This document shows positions 8,799 to 18,496 of a stretch of 64,000 nucleotides of DNA, one piece after another. The position numbers and the translations under genes were made by a program. Source of the stretch: Lysobacter firmicutimachus (GTDB lineage Bacteria > Pseudomonadota > Gammaproteobacteria > Xanthomonadales > Xanthomonadaceae); assembly GCF_037027445.1 (NCBI RefSeq), contig NZ_JBANDL010000002.1, forward strand, positions 4,782,001-4,846,000, written 5' to 3'. The notes beneath the pieces are model-generated. The model had not been told where the DNA came from, did no database searches, and was given only the letters and a program-made list of their open reading frames with translations. Position 1 is the first letter of the stretch. Each line of letters starts with the position of its first letter.

Positions 8799-11700
8799 TC
8801 AGCGCGGCACGCGGCCGTTGAGCCGGTCGGCGAATTCGTTGAGCGCGCGCTGCAGTTCGCGCTGTTGCTCGGTCATCGCCGCGCGGGTCGGCGCATCCTG
8901 GAGCTCGCGTTCGCCGAGCTGCTTGAACAGTTCGACCAGGGCCTCGTTGATCCGCGCCTGGCGATCGCCGCTGTCCTGCAGCCGCTCGACCAGCGGGTGC
9001 AGGGCCTGCTGCAACGAGGGGCCGAGCCCGTGCAGCAATTCGGCCAGAGGCTGCGCGGCCGGTACCGGGACAGCTTGCTCCGGCGCTGCGGCGACGCGCG
9101 CCTCGCCCTGCGCCGCGCTCAGGCGTTCCAGCGCGGCCAGCAACTGCGGCCACGGCGCCGGCTCGGGCCCGGCGACCGGCGTCGCTGCGGTCTGCGCGGC
9201 CGCATCCAGGCCGCGCACGCTTTCGACCAGATCGGCCAGCTGCGCCACCACCCGCCCGCCGACGTCGTCGTCGGCCGCGCCCATCGCCTTGTTGCGCAGG
9301 AAATCGCGCTTGATCTGCGCCCAGCGCGCGCTCTGCGCCGGGTCGAGGAGGCCGCGCAGCTCGCCGAGCTTCAGCAGGTTCTCCTCCGCGCCCGAGGTCA
9401 GCAGCTGCGCTTCGCCCAGGTAATGATCGCCGATCAACTGCTGCAGCTCGGCCGGATTCATCACCGGCGAGATCTTCTCGGCCAGCTTGTTCATGTTGCG
9501 GTAGCTGCCCTGCAGCTTGAACGGCGGCTCGACCCGGTAGCGTTCGGCCTGGGCCGCGCTGGCGATGTATTGCTGGTTGACCTTGTAGACCACGTCGCGC
9601 ACCACGATCAGCCGTTCCAGGGTCGCGACGATCTCGTTGATCTCCGCGCCGCTGTAGGCATGGCTGAGTTCGTTGGCCGAAAACGCGCCGCCCTCGGCCT
9701 TGGCGACGAAGCGGTACAAGTCGGCCATCTCGCGCGTGGCCAGCGGCGCCAGCACCGGGTTGCTGGTCAGGCTGTTCTCGATGTAGCTGAGCAGGAACGC
9801 CTGCTCCATGCCGCCGAGCACGTCGCCGAGGTTGTAGATGTCGGCGCGGTTGGCCAGCATGTCCGGAATCTTGAACACCTCGCCGGACTCGGTGTACGGG
9901 TTGCCGGCCATGACCACGCAAAACTTCTTGCCGCGCATGTCGTAGGTGCGAGTGTGGCCTTTCCACACGCCCTCGATGCGGCGAGTGCCGTCGCACAGCG
10001 AGATGAACTTCTGCAGGAACTCGGGATGGGTGTGCTGGATGTCGTCGACGTACAGCATCACGTTGTTGCCCATCTCCAGCGCCAGGTTGAGCTTTTCCAG
10101 CTCCTGGCGCGAGGTCGCGTCCGGCGCCTGCGCCGGGTCGAGCGAGCGCACCTCGTGGCCCAGCGCGGGGCCGTTGATCTTCATGAAGATCAGGCCCAGC
10201 CGGTGCGCCACGTACTCCATCAGCGTGGTTTTTCCGTAGCCGGGCGGCGAGATCATCATCAGCAGGCCCATCAGGTCGCTGCGCTTGCTCTCGCCGACCG
10301 TGCCCATCTGCTTGGCCAGGTTGTCGCCGATCACGCCCAGGTAGACGTCGTTGATCAGTTTGTTGCGCACGAACGAGCTCAGCGGCCGCGGCTTGAACTC
10401 CTCCAGGCGCAGCGCCGCGCGCTCGCGCGCGACCACCTGCTGGCGCAGGGCGTGGTAGCGCTGGAAGCCGGGCACGAAGCGCTCGCGATGCTCCCGCAGG
10501 CGCGCCGACCAGTCGTCGATGGCCACGGTCATGCGGCCCCCGGCGATGCGCGGATGCTCGCCGAGCAGGCCTTGCACGGTCGCGCCGAGATCGAGTTCGG
10601 TCGGCAGCCTGGGGAAGCGTTCGTCGAGCAGCAGCAGGGCCGCCGCCTCCGTCGCATAGGGCGCCAGCGGCGCCAGTTCCGGCGTGCGCGCCAGCGCCTC
10701 GACCCAGTGCAGGGCCAGCGACCAGCGCGCGCCCAGGCGCTGTTCCAGGCTCTGCAGCGCGGCGGCGAAGCCGTCCCACATGCGCGCCGCGGTCAGCTTC
10801 TCGCGCAACGCCTTGGCCAACCGCTGGCCGTATTTGCTGATCGCGAACTGCGGCCGCTCCGCCGCCAGCTCCAGGCTCAGGTACTCGGCCGCACCGCCGT
10901 GCAGCGTCGGCTCCAGGGCCAGCGTCTGCTGCTCGGCGTAAGCCTGCAGTGCCGTCGCGATCTCCGCGCGCAAGGTCTGCAGGGCCTCGCCGGCGCCGAA
11001 CAGGCGCTCGACGTCGGCGGCCGTGCGCGCGCGCTGCGGCCATTGCCGCGCGGCGTCGCTCTCGCCGGCCTGCGACCAGAACAGCATCGCCCAGGCCCGC
11101 TCCGCCGGCGCGTAGGCCAGGCGGCCGGCGCTGTCGCGCAGCGGCAACAAGGCTTGCAAGATCAAGGCGGCATCGTGGTCGTGGATGCCTTTCTCGTAGC
11201 CTTCGCGGTAGCGCGGAGCGGCGAAGTCGCGCAGGCTCCGCGCCAACGCCTCGGGCTGGGCCAGCTGTTGGCGCAGCAGGTCCAGGCTGAGGCCCTCGCG
11301 CTGCGCCTGGGCCGCCTCGATCGCCAGTCCGGCCAGGTACTCGCCGCGGTACAGCTGCGGCGACTCGGAATCCAGCGACACGCCCCAGTAGGCGCGCGCC
11401 GCGTCCAGCTCGGCGTCGGCGATCGGCTCGAAGAAGTCGGTGCCGGTCAGGTGCAGATGCAACGCGTCGCCGCGCGGCATCAGGGTCAGGTCCAGCTCCT
11501 GGGTGTTGACGCTGAAACGGTGGCGCGGACCGAGCTTGATCACGTCGCCGCCGGCTTCGAACAGCTCGCTGCGGTCGCGCAGCGCGCGCACCGCCTGGTC
11601 GCGCGCGCCCTTGAGTCGGGCCTCGACGTCGTCGGCCTTGACGCTGTCCTTGAGCGCGCGCAGGCGCTCGGCCAGTTCGCGCAGTTTGAGGATCAGCGCG

Positions 11701-14147
11701 TCGCCGGCGAAAAAAGCGTTGAGTTCGTCGGCGTCGGCGAAGCGCGCCGTGCGCCGTCCCAGGCCTTCGAGAATACGGGTCGCAGCGTCCATCACCGCCT
11801 GCGCCTTGCGCTGGCGGTCGTCGAGCAAAGCCTGCTTGTGCGCCTCGAAGGTTTCCAGCAACTCCTCGCGCTTGGCCAGGATGTCGCCGAGGAAGCCTTC
11901 GTGCTCGCCGAACTGGCTTTCCAGTTCCTCCAGCTGCACCAGCAGGCGCGAGAGTTGCTCGTCGGCCTTCTCCGGGTCCTGGGCCAGGGCCAGCGCGCTG
12001 GCGACGCTCTGCCCGAACAGGCTGAACTGCGCGCCGAACTGAGCCACCGATTCGGCCGAGCCGAGCTGCTTGCGGCGTTGCTCGGCCCGCGCCTTGGCCT
12101 GGTTGAGTTTGGCGTAGATTCCGGAGATCGTCTCGACGATGCGGGTGCGCTGGGTGGCATCGTCGACCTTGAGCGTGGCCATCAGCGCCGACAGCATGTC
12201 CAGGTCGGCCGACATGGCCTGCATCTGCGTCAGCGGTTCGGCCAGCTGGGCCACGCTGACGGCCTGCTGCGCCTGCGCCTCCAGCGCCTGCAGGCGCTCG
12301 CCCAACGGCGCCAGCGCCTTGTCGTCGGCGAGGAAGGCGCCCGTGGCGGCACCGATGCGCGCGTGCGCGGCGACCAGCGCCTGCTCCATCGCGTCGATCG
12401 CGGCCACGTCGATGTAGCGGTAGTCGCGGATGGTCAGCAGATGCCCGCGCTGCGCGGCTAGGCCGTTGAGCGCGTCGACGAACTCCTGCGCCCGGTTCCA
12501 GTTCTCCGGCTGCAGGCTGTCGAGCAGGGCCTTGTGCTTGCGCTGCGCCTCGCCCAGCGCGCGCTCGGACTGGCCGCGGATGCTCTCCACCTTCTCGTAC
12601 TCGTCCAGTACCGACTCGGCGGTAGCGGCGATCTCGCGCAACAGCGGCGCCAGTTCGCCGCAATCGGGCTCGGCCAGCCAGTGGTGGGCGTCGAACAGGC
12701 GGCGGGTGTTCTGGGCTAGCAGACCGTAGCGCTGCGCCGAGACTTCGCCGGCCTCGATCTCGCGGCTGAGGCTGACCAGTTCGGACACGCCGCGCACCAG
12801 CTCGGCATTGCCGATCTTGCCCATGAAGGTATTGCCGGCCGGCTGCCGCGCCGCGTATTCGTCGCTGGCGTAGGGCGTTTGCCAGACCTGCATCGGATGG
12901 ACCCGGGTCGGCTCGTCGCTTTCGGTGGCGAAGATCACCATGCGCCCGTCTTCCAGGCGCGCATAACCGTGGCCGAAGATCGGCGTCTGCAGGCGACGCT
13001 CGATCATGTTGTAGGTGAACATGGCCGTGCGGCCCTGCTCGGGTTCGTAGAACAGGTACAGCACGTCCTCGCCGTTGGGCGAGCGGATGCTGCGCTTGTA
13101 GCGCATGCCCTGCATCGACTGTTCGAAGCGTTTGTGCTCGCCGCTTTGCAGATAGTAGCCGCCGGGGAAAATGATGCCGTGGTCTTCCGGCAACTGGACG
13201 CAGGCCAGGCCGATCTCGTCCAGGCGCACCACCTTGCGGCTGAGGGTGTTGAACACCAGGTAGCGCCAATGCTCCTCGCGGTACGGCAGGATCTTGAGCA
13301 GGATCAGGCTGCCGACCTGGGCGTAGTCGACCTGGGCGTCGTCCAGCGACTGGGTCTTGTCGGCGACCGGTTCGCGGTAGATGCCCTGGCCGTCCTCGGT
13401 GTTGTTCTCGACCTTGATGGTCAAGTCGCCGTTGACGGTCTCGACGAATACGCTGTCGAGGATGTTCAGATGCGGGTGGCGGCCGTTGACCGTTCTGTCG
13501 CGGCCGGCGCGGACCCACTCGAAGTCGTACGGCGCGGGCAGGGCGATGTCGCGTTCGCCGCGGTTGTCGATGTAGCGCACCTCGCCGTCGGGCGAGACCG
13601 ACCAACGGAACACGCGCAGGTCGGTGATGCGCTCGCCGATCTGGAACGCGGCCAGCAGCTTGCCGTCGCGCACGATCAGCTGGATCAGCCGGGTGTGCTT
13701 GTAATAGGCGTAGAGCTCGCGGAAGTCATTGGCGAAGCTGTCGACGCCGAGGAAGCTGCCCTTGAGCTCGACCGGCGTGACATCGTAGCCCTCCGGCCCC
13801 TGCACCAGCTTGTACAGGCAGAACACGTCGGCGACCGCGGTCTCCTTCTTGAGCCCCATGAACACGTTGTAGCCGAACAGCAGGCAGTCGCCGACTTGGA
13901 CGATGTCGCGGGCGACGCAGTTGTGTTCGGTGCGGATGCGGAAGCGGCCGATGGCCTCCATCTGGCTGCTGCCGAATTCCTCCAGGCGCCGCCGGTTCAA
14001 GTCCTGGGCGATACCGCGCAGACGCTGGCCCTGTTCGGCCAGGCGCTTGCTTAGCACTTCGTAAGCGCCGCCCTGGGCCACCGCCTGGTCGACCGCCGCG
14101 CCGCCCTCGCCCTTGGCCGCCGCCGCGACCGCTTGAGTGTCCGCCAT
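8799..14147 (-). CDS. Giant AAA+ ATPase of the DUF3686 'DNA repair ATPase' family
   Basis: At 1782 residues this is the largest gene in the window. The N-terminal third (about 60-500) is a beta-rich region typical of DUF3686: strings of 'VLYLFYEPEQGRTAMFTYN'-like strands. Residues about 500-830 are long coiled coil, then a beta-rich linker. A single AAA+ module sits near 1290-1530: Walker A 'SPPGYGKTTLMEY' (about 1300), Walker B 'NNVMLYVDDIQH' (about 1366), and a sensor-like 'VMAGNPYTESGEVF'. The C-terminus is another helical Ala/Gln-rich coiled coil. AGGA lies ahead of the start at 14147. Family members are annotated as involved in DNA repair, but without direct proof that I know of; the fixed company of flotillin, PspA and YjfI suggests a membrane-stress role. 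The AAA+ core resembles MoxR/dynein-like ATPases. Confidence 0.85.
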   Translation of the reverse strand: MADTQAVAAAAKGEGGAAVDQAVAQGGAYEVLSKRLAEQGQRLRGIAQDLNRRRLEEFGSSQMEAIGRFRIRTEHNCVARDIVQVGDCLLFGYNVFMGLKKETAVADVFCLYKLVQGPEGYDVTPVELKGSFLGVDSFANDFRELYAYYKHTRLIQLIVRDGKLLAAFQIGERITDLRVFRWSVSPDGEVRYIDNRGERDIALPAPYDFEWVRAGRDRTVNGRHPHLNILDSVFVETVNGDLTIKVENNTEDGQGIYREPVADKTQSLDDAQVDYAQVGSLILLKILPYREEHWRYLVFNTLSRKVVRLDEIGLACVQLPEDHGIIFPGGYYLQSGEHKRFEQSMQGMRYKRSIRSPNGEDVLYLFYEPEQGRTAMFTYNMIERRLQTPIFGHGYARLEDGRMVIFATESDEPTRVHPMQVWQTPYASDEYAARQPAGNTFMGKIGNAELVRGVSELVSLSREIEAGEVSAQRYGLLAQNTRRLFDAHHWLAEPDCGELAPLLREIAATAESVLDEYEKVESIRGQSERALGEAQRKHKALLDSLQPENWNRAQEFVDALNGLAAQRGHLLTIRDYRYIDVAAIDAMEQALVAAHARIGAATGAFLADDKALAPLGERLQALEAQAQQAVSVAQLAEPLTQMQAMSADLDMLSALMATLKVDDATQRTRIVETISGIYAKLNQAKARAEQRRKQLGSAESVAQFGAQFSLFGQSVASALALAQDPEKADEQLSRLLVQLEELESQFGEHEGFLGDILAKREELLETFEAHKQALLDDRQRKAQAVMDAATRILEGLGRRTARFADADELNAFFAGDALILKLRELAERLRALKDSVKADDVEARLKGARDQAVRALRDRSELFEAGGDVIKLGPRHRFSVNTQELDLTLMPRGDALHLHLTGTDFFEPIADAELDAARAYWGVSLDSESPQLYRGEYLAGLAIEAAQAQREGLSLDLLRQQLAQPEALARSLRDFAAPRYREGYEKGIHDHDAALILQALLPLRDSAGRLAYAPAERAWAMLFWSQAGESDAARQWPQRARTAADVERLFGAGEALQTLRAEIATALQAYAEQQTLALEPTLHGGAAEYLSLELAAERPQFAISKYGQRLAKALREKLTAARMWDGFAAALQSLEQRLGARWSLALHWVEALARTPELAPLAPYATEAAALLLLDERFPRLPTELDLGATVQGLLGEHPRIAGGRMTVAIDDWSARLREHRERFVPGFQRYHALRQQVVARERAALRLEEFKPRPLSSFVRNKLINDVYLGVIGDNLAKQMGTVGESKRSDLMGLLMMISPPGYGKTTLMEYVAHRLGLIFMKINGPALGHEVRSLDPAQAPDATSRQELEKLNLALEMGNNVMLYVDDIQHTHPEFLQKFISLCDGTRRIEGVWKGHTRTYDMRGKKFCVVMAGNPYTESGEVFKIPDMLANRADIYNLGDVLGGMEQAFLLSYIENSLTSNPVLAPLATREMADLYRFVAKAEGGAFSANELSHAYSGAEINEIVATLERLIVVRDVVYKVNQQYIASAAQAERYRVEPPFKLQGSYRNMNKLAEKISPVMNPAELQQLIGDHYLGEAQLLTSGAEENLLKLGELRGLLDPAQSARWAQIKRDFLRNKAMGAADDDVGGRVVAQLADLVESVRGLDAAAQTAATPVAGPEPAPWPQLLAALERLSAAQGEARVAAAPEQAVPVPAAQPLAELLHGLGPSLQQALHPLVERLQDSGDRQARINEALVELFKQLGERELQDAPTRAAMTEQQRELQRALNEFADRLNGRVPR

Positions 14148-14239
14148 GTGTCCGTCCTAACCCTCCGGCCGGCCGCGCACGGCCGGCGTCACACCGATGC
14201 GCCGCCGAGCGGCGGCGCGTTCCCTGGTCCGGCCGCCGC

Positions 14240-16282
14240 TCAGGAGTCCAGCGCGGCCTCGCCGGCGAGCTTGCCGTCGCCCTTGCCGTCGGCCTTGACC
14301 AACAGCCGCTGCAACACGTCCTGCACGATCGGGCTCTTGCCGGCCACGCCTTCGATCGCCTTGCCGACCGACAGCGCCTTGGCGAAGGAATCGAAGAACG
14401 CGCCCTCGCCGCCGACGATGTCGATGTTGGCCTTGCTGAGCGCGGCGGCCAGCACCTCGGACTGCTCCTTGGCGATTTCCTTGTTCGCCTCGATGCCGGC
14501 CAGGGCCTGCTCGAAGCTCTTCTCCAACTGCATGCGGAACTCTTCGTGGGCGCGGGCCTGATCGCTGAGCGAATCCAGCGCGCCGAACTTCTGCCCCAGG
14601 CCCTCGGCCTCGGCCTTGAACTTCTGCAGCAACACCTCGGCTTCCGACAGGCCCAGGTCCTTGGTCGCCTTGGCCTTGGCCACGCCGAGCTGTTCCTCGC
14701 CGCGCGCCTGCGCGAACAGGTTTTCTTCCAGCACCTTGGCGTCGGCCAGGCCCTGTTTCTGCTTGGCCTCGGCCTGGACTTCGATCACCCGCGCCTGAGC
14801 CAAGCCCTTTTCCTGCTCGCCGCGGGCCTCGGCGGCCAGGGTTTCGGCGATGACGCGCGCCTGCGCCAGGCCCTCCTTCTCGGCCGCCGCCGCGGCCACT
14901 TCGCGTACCCGCGCATCGGCCAGACCCGGCGCGGCGCGCTCGGCCTCGATGCCTTCGGCCAGTTTCTTCTTGGCCTCGGCGCTCTTGCCGGCCGCTTCCA
15001 GTTCGGCCTGGGCCAGCACGGTCATCTGCGCCGCCTTGTGCTTGGACGCGACTTCGTCGGCCTCGGCCTGCTTGACCTGGCGCACCAGCTCTTCCTCGGC
15101 CGCGGCCTGCGCGGCGAGCACGGTGACCTGCTTGGCGCGGTCGGCTTCCGACACCTGCCGCACTTCCTTGATCCGCTCCTCTTCCTGGGCCACGGTCTTC
15201 TCGACCGCGATCCGCTCGCGGATCACGTTGGCGATGTCCTTACGCTGCTCTTCCAGCGCCTTTTCTTTGTCGATCCGGTTCAGCTCGACCTCGCGCTCGC
15301 GGGCCACCACTTCCAGGTCCTTGGCCCGGGTCACCTTCTCGACCTCGATCACCACCGCGCGCTGGCGGTTCTGCTGCGCGACTTCGACTTCGCGCAGGCG
15401 GTTTTCTTCGCGAATGTCGAGCTGCTCCTGCACCGCGATGCGCGCCTGCTCGGCCTTGAGCCGCTCTTCCTCGCGCACCTTGGCGGTCTCGGCTTCCTCG
15501 CGCGCCTTGATCGTCTCGATCTCGCGCTTCTGCCGCGCTTCGGCGTCGGCCTGCTGGCGCTCCAGGGCCAGCATGGCCTCGCGGGTTTCGACGTTCTTCT
15601 TGGTGATCGCCAGTTGCTCGTTGCGCTCGAGCTCGTTGGTGATGACGTTCTGCGCCGCGGTCAGCTCGGTGATCTTGCGGATGCCCTCGGCGTCGAGGAT
15701 GTTGTTCGGGTCCAGCGAGGCCTTCGGGGTCTGCTCGAGGTAGTCGATCGCCACGTCCTCGAGCACGTAGCCGTTGAGGTCGTTGCCGATCACCTCGATG
15801 ATGCGGTCGCGGAACTCCTGCCGGTTCTCGAACAGCTTGACGAACTCGATCTGCTTGCCGACGGTCTTCAGCGCCTCGGAGAACTTGGCGTTGAACAGTT
15901 CGTTGACCGCGGTGCGGTCGGAGGCGCGGTCGACGCCGATCGCCTTGGCGACCTTGAGCACGTCCTGCTGGGTCTCGTTGACCCGCAGGTAGAACGCGAC
16001 GGTGATGTCGGCGCGCATGTTGTCCTTGCAGATCAGGCCGTCTTTGGCCCGGCGGTCGACTTCCAGGGTGATCAGGGAGATCTGCATGAACTCCTTCTTG
16101 TAGATCACCGGATAGACCAGCGCGCCGGTGAAATGCACCTTCGGCGTGGACGACATGTCGTTGACGATCAAGGCCGTGCCCTGCGGCACCTTGATGTAGA
16201 AGGCTTTGAACATCAGCAACATGACGAACAGGATCAGCAGCGACACGCCGATCAGCGTCAGCACCATGATTGCAGTACCCAT
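14240..16282 (-). CDS. Flotillin-family membrane scaffold protein
   Basis: The 680-residue protein starts with a short N-terminal membrane helix (residues about 4-26, 'IMVLTLIGVSLLILFVMLLM'), then an SPFH/band-7 domain (about 30-200) and a very long Glu/Ala/Lys/Arg coiled coil (about 220-600) with repeats of the type EAR-x-KE, ending in a short Ala-rich tail. This is flotillin/YqiK architecture. AGGGAG is 6 bp before the second of two nearby ATGs, which favours 16282 over 16288. Flotillins form ring-like scaffolds that organise membrane microdomains. In this cluster it lies between the giant ATPase and the OB-fold partner, as in E. coli yqiJ-yqiK (partner + flotillin). Confidence 0.93.
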   Translation of the reverse strand: MGTAIMVLTLIGVSLLILFVMLLMFKAFYIKVPQGTALIVNDMSSTPKVHFTGALVYPVIYKKEFMQISLITLEVDRRAKDGLICKDNMRADITVAFYLRVNETQQDVLKVAKAIGVDRASDRTAVNELFNAKFSEALKTVGKQIEFVKLFENRQEFRDRIIEVIGNDLNGYVLEDVAIDYLEQTPKASLDPNNILDAEGIRKITELTAAQNVITNELERNEQLAITKKNVETREAMLALERQQADAEARQKREIETIKAREEAETAKVREEERLKAEQARIAVQEQLDIREENRLREVEVAQQNRQRAVVIEVEKVTRAKDLEVVAREREVELNRIDKEKALEEQRKDIANVIRERIAVEKTVAQEEERIKEVRQVSEADRAKQVTVLAAQAAAEEELVRQVKQAEADEVASKHKAAQMTVLAQAELEAAGKSAEAKKKLAEGIEAERAAPGLADARVREVAAAAAEKEGLAQARVIAETLAAEARGEQEKGLAQARVIEVQAEAKQKQGLADAKVLEENLFAQARGEEQLGVAKAKATKDLGLSEAEVLLQKFKAEAEGLGQKFGALDSLSDQARAHEEFRMQLEKSFEQALAGIEANKEIAKEQSEVLAAALSKANIDIVGGEGAFFDSFAKALSVGKAIEGVAGKSPIVQDVLQRLLVKADGKGDGKLAGEAALDS

Positions 16283-16394
16283 TTGCATCTCCCTATGACT
16301 CAAACAGCAAGATTCGACCGTCCTCATGCGCGGCCGCGGCGGCCGCTGCGACTCCGACGCCGGACGGACGCCGTCGGACGGATTGCGTCGCGGC

Positions 16395-17078
16395 TCAGCT
16401 GCCGCGGAACTCGTCCTCGCTGACCACGCGGTAGGCATTGCGGTCTTCGAGGTATTCGATCAGCACCACGCGGTCGCCGCGCTGGAAGCGCACCGGGTCG
16501 TCGTCGCGGATCTGCAGGATCAGCCCGGCGCCGCCGTCTTCCATGCTGGCGGTGCCGGTGACGGCGTTGACCGGGCTGCGCACCACCGCGACCTGGCCCA
16601 GGATCGGCCGCGGCGGGCCGGGCTGCATCTTGCGCAGCAATCGGCGCAGCGGACGCAGCGCCAGGGCCGAAACCGGAATCGCCACGGCGAAGGCGATCAC
16701 GATCGCGGCCACGCCGCCGGCGATCTGCAGCGCGACGCCGGGCAGATGCCGCAGCAAGTAAACGTCGGCCAGGTAGGTCAGGGCCCAGGACACGCCGATC
16801 AGCACGCTCAGCACCACGGTCACCGGGATGCCGCCCAGGCCCAGCCGCATCAGCGGGTCGAACAGGCCTTGCTGGTGGTGGTGAGCGCCGTCGGCGAGGG
16901 TGTGGTCGCCCAGGCCGTGGCCGCCGTGACCGTGACCGTCGCCGCCGATCCAGCCGTCGATCATCTCGCCGCCGACCAGGCCCAGCGCCGACAGCAGCCA
17001 ATAGCCGATCACCACGCCGAGCAGCACGGTGTAGAACGCCGTCGGCAACGAAAACACCGTGGTCAGAAATTCGCCCAT
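16395..17078 (-). CDS. YqiJ/NfeD-like membrane protein with OB-fold and His-rich loop
   Basis: The 227-residue protein has a first membrane helix (about 10-35), a cytosolic or periplasmic loop unusually rich in His and Gly (about 46-72: many HG, HH and GH pairs ending in HHHQQ), two more membrane helices (about 85-145), and a C-terminal OB-fold of about 70 residues ('ILGQVAVVRSPVNAVTG' to 'YLEDRNAYRVVSEDEF'). This is the layout of the YqiJ/DUF1449 and NfeD proteins that pair with flotillin-type SPFH proteins. Start at 17078 follows GGGGAGGGG. The flotillin gene follows 112 bp further on. The His-rich loop suggests metal binding; whether that is functional is open. Confidence 0.85.
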   Translation of the reverse strand: MGEFLTTVFSLPTAFYTVLLGVVIGYWLLSALGLVGGEMIDGWIGGDGHGHGGHGLGDHTLADGAHHHQQGLFDPLMRLGLGGIPVTVVLSVLIGVSWALTYLADVYLLRHLPGVALQIAGGVAAIVIAFAVAIPVSALALRPLRRLLRKMQPGPPRPILGQVAVVRSPVNAVTGTASMEDGGAGLILQIRDDDPVRFQRGDRVVLIEYLEDRNAYRVVSEDEFRGS

Positions 17079-17131
17079 CGCCCCTCCCCTTCCGCTTCCC
17101 GCTCGCCGCGCACGGCGCGGCACGATGCCGG

Positions 17132-17845
17132 TCAGCCCGGCAGCTTCTGTCGCAAGCGTTGCAACACCGCTTCGGCGCCGGCCTCGTCGCGCAGAATCCC
17201 GGCTTCGCGCAGCTTGCGCTCCAATGCGTCGCCGCCGTCCTGGCGCGCGAGTTCGGCCGCGGCCTCCATGCGCGCGCCGCGCTCGGCCTGCTTGCGCTTG
17301 ATCCGCGCCAGCGAGTCGACTGCGGTCTGCAGCCGGCTTTGCGGGCCGGCGTAGCGGTGCGCGACCGCGGCCTGGGCGCGCTGCATGCTTTCGGTCGCCT
17401 TGACCGTGTCCAATTGCTGCTTCAGCCGGCGGATATTGCCCTCGGCCATGGCGATGGCCTTGCGCAGCTCGGTCGCGGCCGCGGCGAGCTGGGCGACATG
17501 GCCTTCCTGCTCGCGCCGATGCGCTTCCAGTTGCACCACCTTGTCGGCCACTTCCAGCGCCAGCGACTGGTCGCCGGCCTGCAGCGCCTTGAGCGCATAG
17601 CCTTCGTACTCGCCGACCTTGTCGGCCGAATCGCTCAGCTCGCGTTCGGCCAGCTTGTGCCGCGCCATCAGCTGCGCCAGCGATTCGCGCGACTGGCGCA
17701 GCTCCAGGTCGCAATCGCGGATTTCCTGGTCGAGGATGCGCAGCGCCTGACTGTCGGCCAGCGCTTCGCCGAGCTCGTGCGCGCCGCCGCGCAGCGAGGT
17801 CAGCAGTTTGTTCCAGATGCCTTCGCTGCCGTCGGACTTGGGCAT
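17132..17845 (-). CDS. PspA/IM30 family membrane-stress protein (YjfJ-like)
   Basis: The 237-residue product is almost all heptad-patterned helix, beginning 'GIWNKLLTSLRGGAHELGEAL' and containing the typical central hairpin of PspA/Vipp1 (about 30-150, e.g. 'LDQEIRDCDLELRQSRESLA'). These are ESCRT-III-related proteins that coat and repair stressed inner membranes. The next gene upstream, DUF2170/yjfI, ends 1 bp before this start, the same order as E. coli yjfI-yjfJ, so it is the YjfJ-type rather than the pspABC-type PspA; no pspB, pspC or pspF is nearby. It is followed by the OB-fold and flotillin genes. Confidence 0.9.
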   Translation of the reverse strand: MPKSDGSEGIWNKLLTSLRGGAHELGEALADSQALRILDQEIRDCDLELRQSRESLAQLMARHKLAERELSDSADKVGEYEGYALKALQAGDQSLALEVADKVVQLEAHRREQEGHVAQLAAAATELRKAIAMAEGNIRRLKQQLDTVKATESMQRAQAAVAHRYAGPQSRLQTAVDSLARIKRKQAERGARMEAAAELARQDGGDALERKLREAGILRDEAGAEAVLQRLRQKLPG

Positions 17846-17846
17846 G

Positions 17847-18488
17847 TCAGGCCGCCTCCAGCAGCAGCTGCGGTTCGTAGGCCTCGGTGGCCTTGATGAC
17901 GTTGTCGGCCAGGGTTTCGATTTCGTACAGGACGTTGGACAACGACGAGGCCGCGCTCAGCGCACCGAACATCATGTACACCGCCTCGCCGTCGGCCAGG
18001 GTCTCGATGCCGATGGTCGACAGCGGGAAGAAGGCCTTGTGGGTGCGCAGCACCTCTTCGTTGAACGCGGCCGGATCGCGCACGTGGGCCACCGGCCACA
18101 GCAGCGCCTCGACCACGATCTGCTCGCCGACCACGGCCACGAACAGCGGCAGGTCGCCGTATTCGGCCATGACCAGGTGCAGGCTGGCTTCGGCGCCGTC
18201 GATCAGCTCGATCTGCGAGTCGCCGTAGACGAATTCTTCGGTCTGCGTCAGGGCCTCGTACAGCCCGCGCGCGGTCCAGACCTTGCCATCGCTCATCGTG
18301 CCCTCTCCTCGTGCCCGCGCCGGCATCGCCCCGCGCGGTTGCCGCATGCGCTTTTCCACCGCCAGCAGTTCGTCGGCGAACTCCGGCAATACCCACAGCT
18401 CTTTCTTGACCAGCCCCTTCTCGCGCAGGCGTTCGCGATGGCGGCGCTGGTAGTAGGCGGAGGATCGGCGTTGTTCCATGGCGTTCAC
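17847..18488 (-). CDS. YjfI-family (DUF2170) protein with Arg-rich N-terminal extension
   Basis: The 213-residue protein has two parts. Residues 1-60 are strongly basic ('SAYYQRRHRERLREKGLVKK' then 'ELWVLPEFADELLAVEKRMR') and resemble a short DNA-binding or ribbon-helix-helix-like element. Residues about 78-213 are the DUF2170 domain, starting 'VWTARGLYEALTQTEEFVYG'. A downstream ATG at 18295 would give only the DUF2170 part (about the length of E. coli YjfI), but the upstream part is in good coding style and directly continuous, so I keep 18488. Function of DUF2170 is unknown; it is tightly linked to PspA. A pair of ACATGT palindromes sits just upstream of the start and could be its own operator. 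Confidence 0.8.
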   Translation of the reverse strand: MNAMEQRRSSAYYQRRHRERLREKGLVKKELWVLPEFADELLAVEKRMRQPRGAMPARARGEGTMSDGKVWTARGLYEALTQTEEFVYGDSQIELIDGAEASLHLVMAEYGDLPLFVAVVGEQIVVEALLWPVAHVRDPAAFNEEVLRTHKAFFPLSTIGIETLADGEAVYMMFGALSAASSLSNVLYEIETLADNVIKATEAYEPQLLLEAA

Positions 18489-18496
18489 ATTACGGC

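Noticed and set aside
6915..12461. A very long plus-strand open frame (about 1850 codons) antisense to the giant ATPase and oleB
   Set aside because: It is an antisense shadow typical of 70% GC DNA: its translation is Arg/Ala/Gln-rich with no domain sense, while the minus-strand frames there encode clear proteins.
7021..13605. A long minus-strand frame of about 2190 codons overlapping the ATPase, PLD and oleB genes
   Set aside because: It runs in a different frame from those three genes and has low-complexity Arg/Pro/Ala content; it has no start signal or motif.
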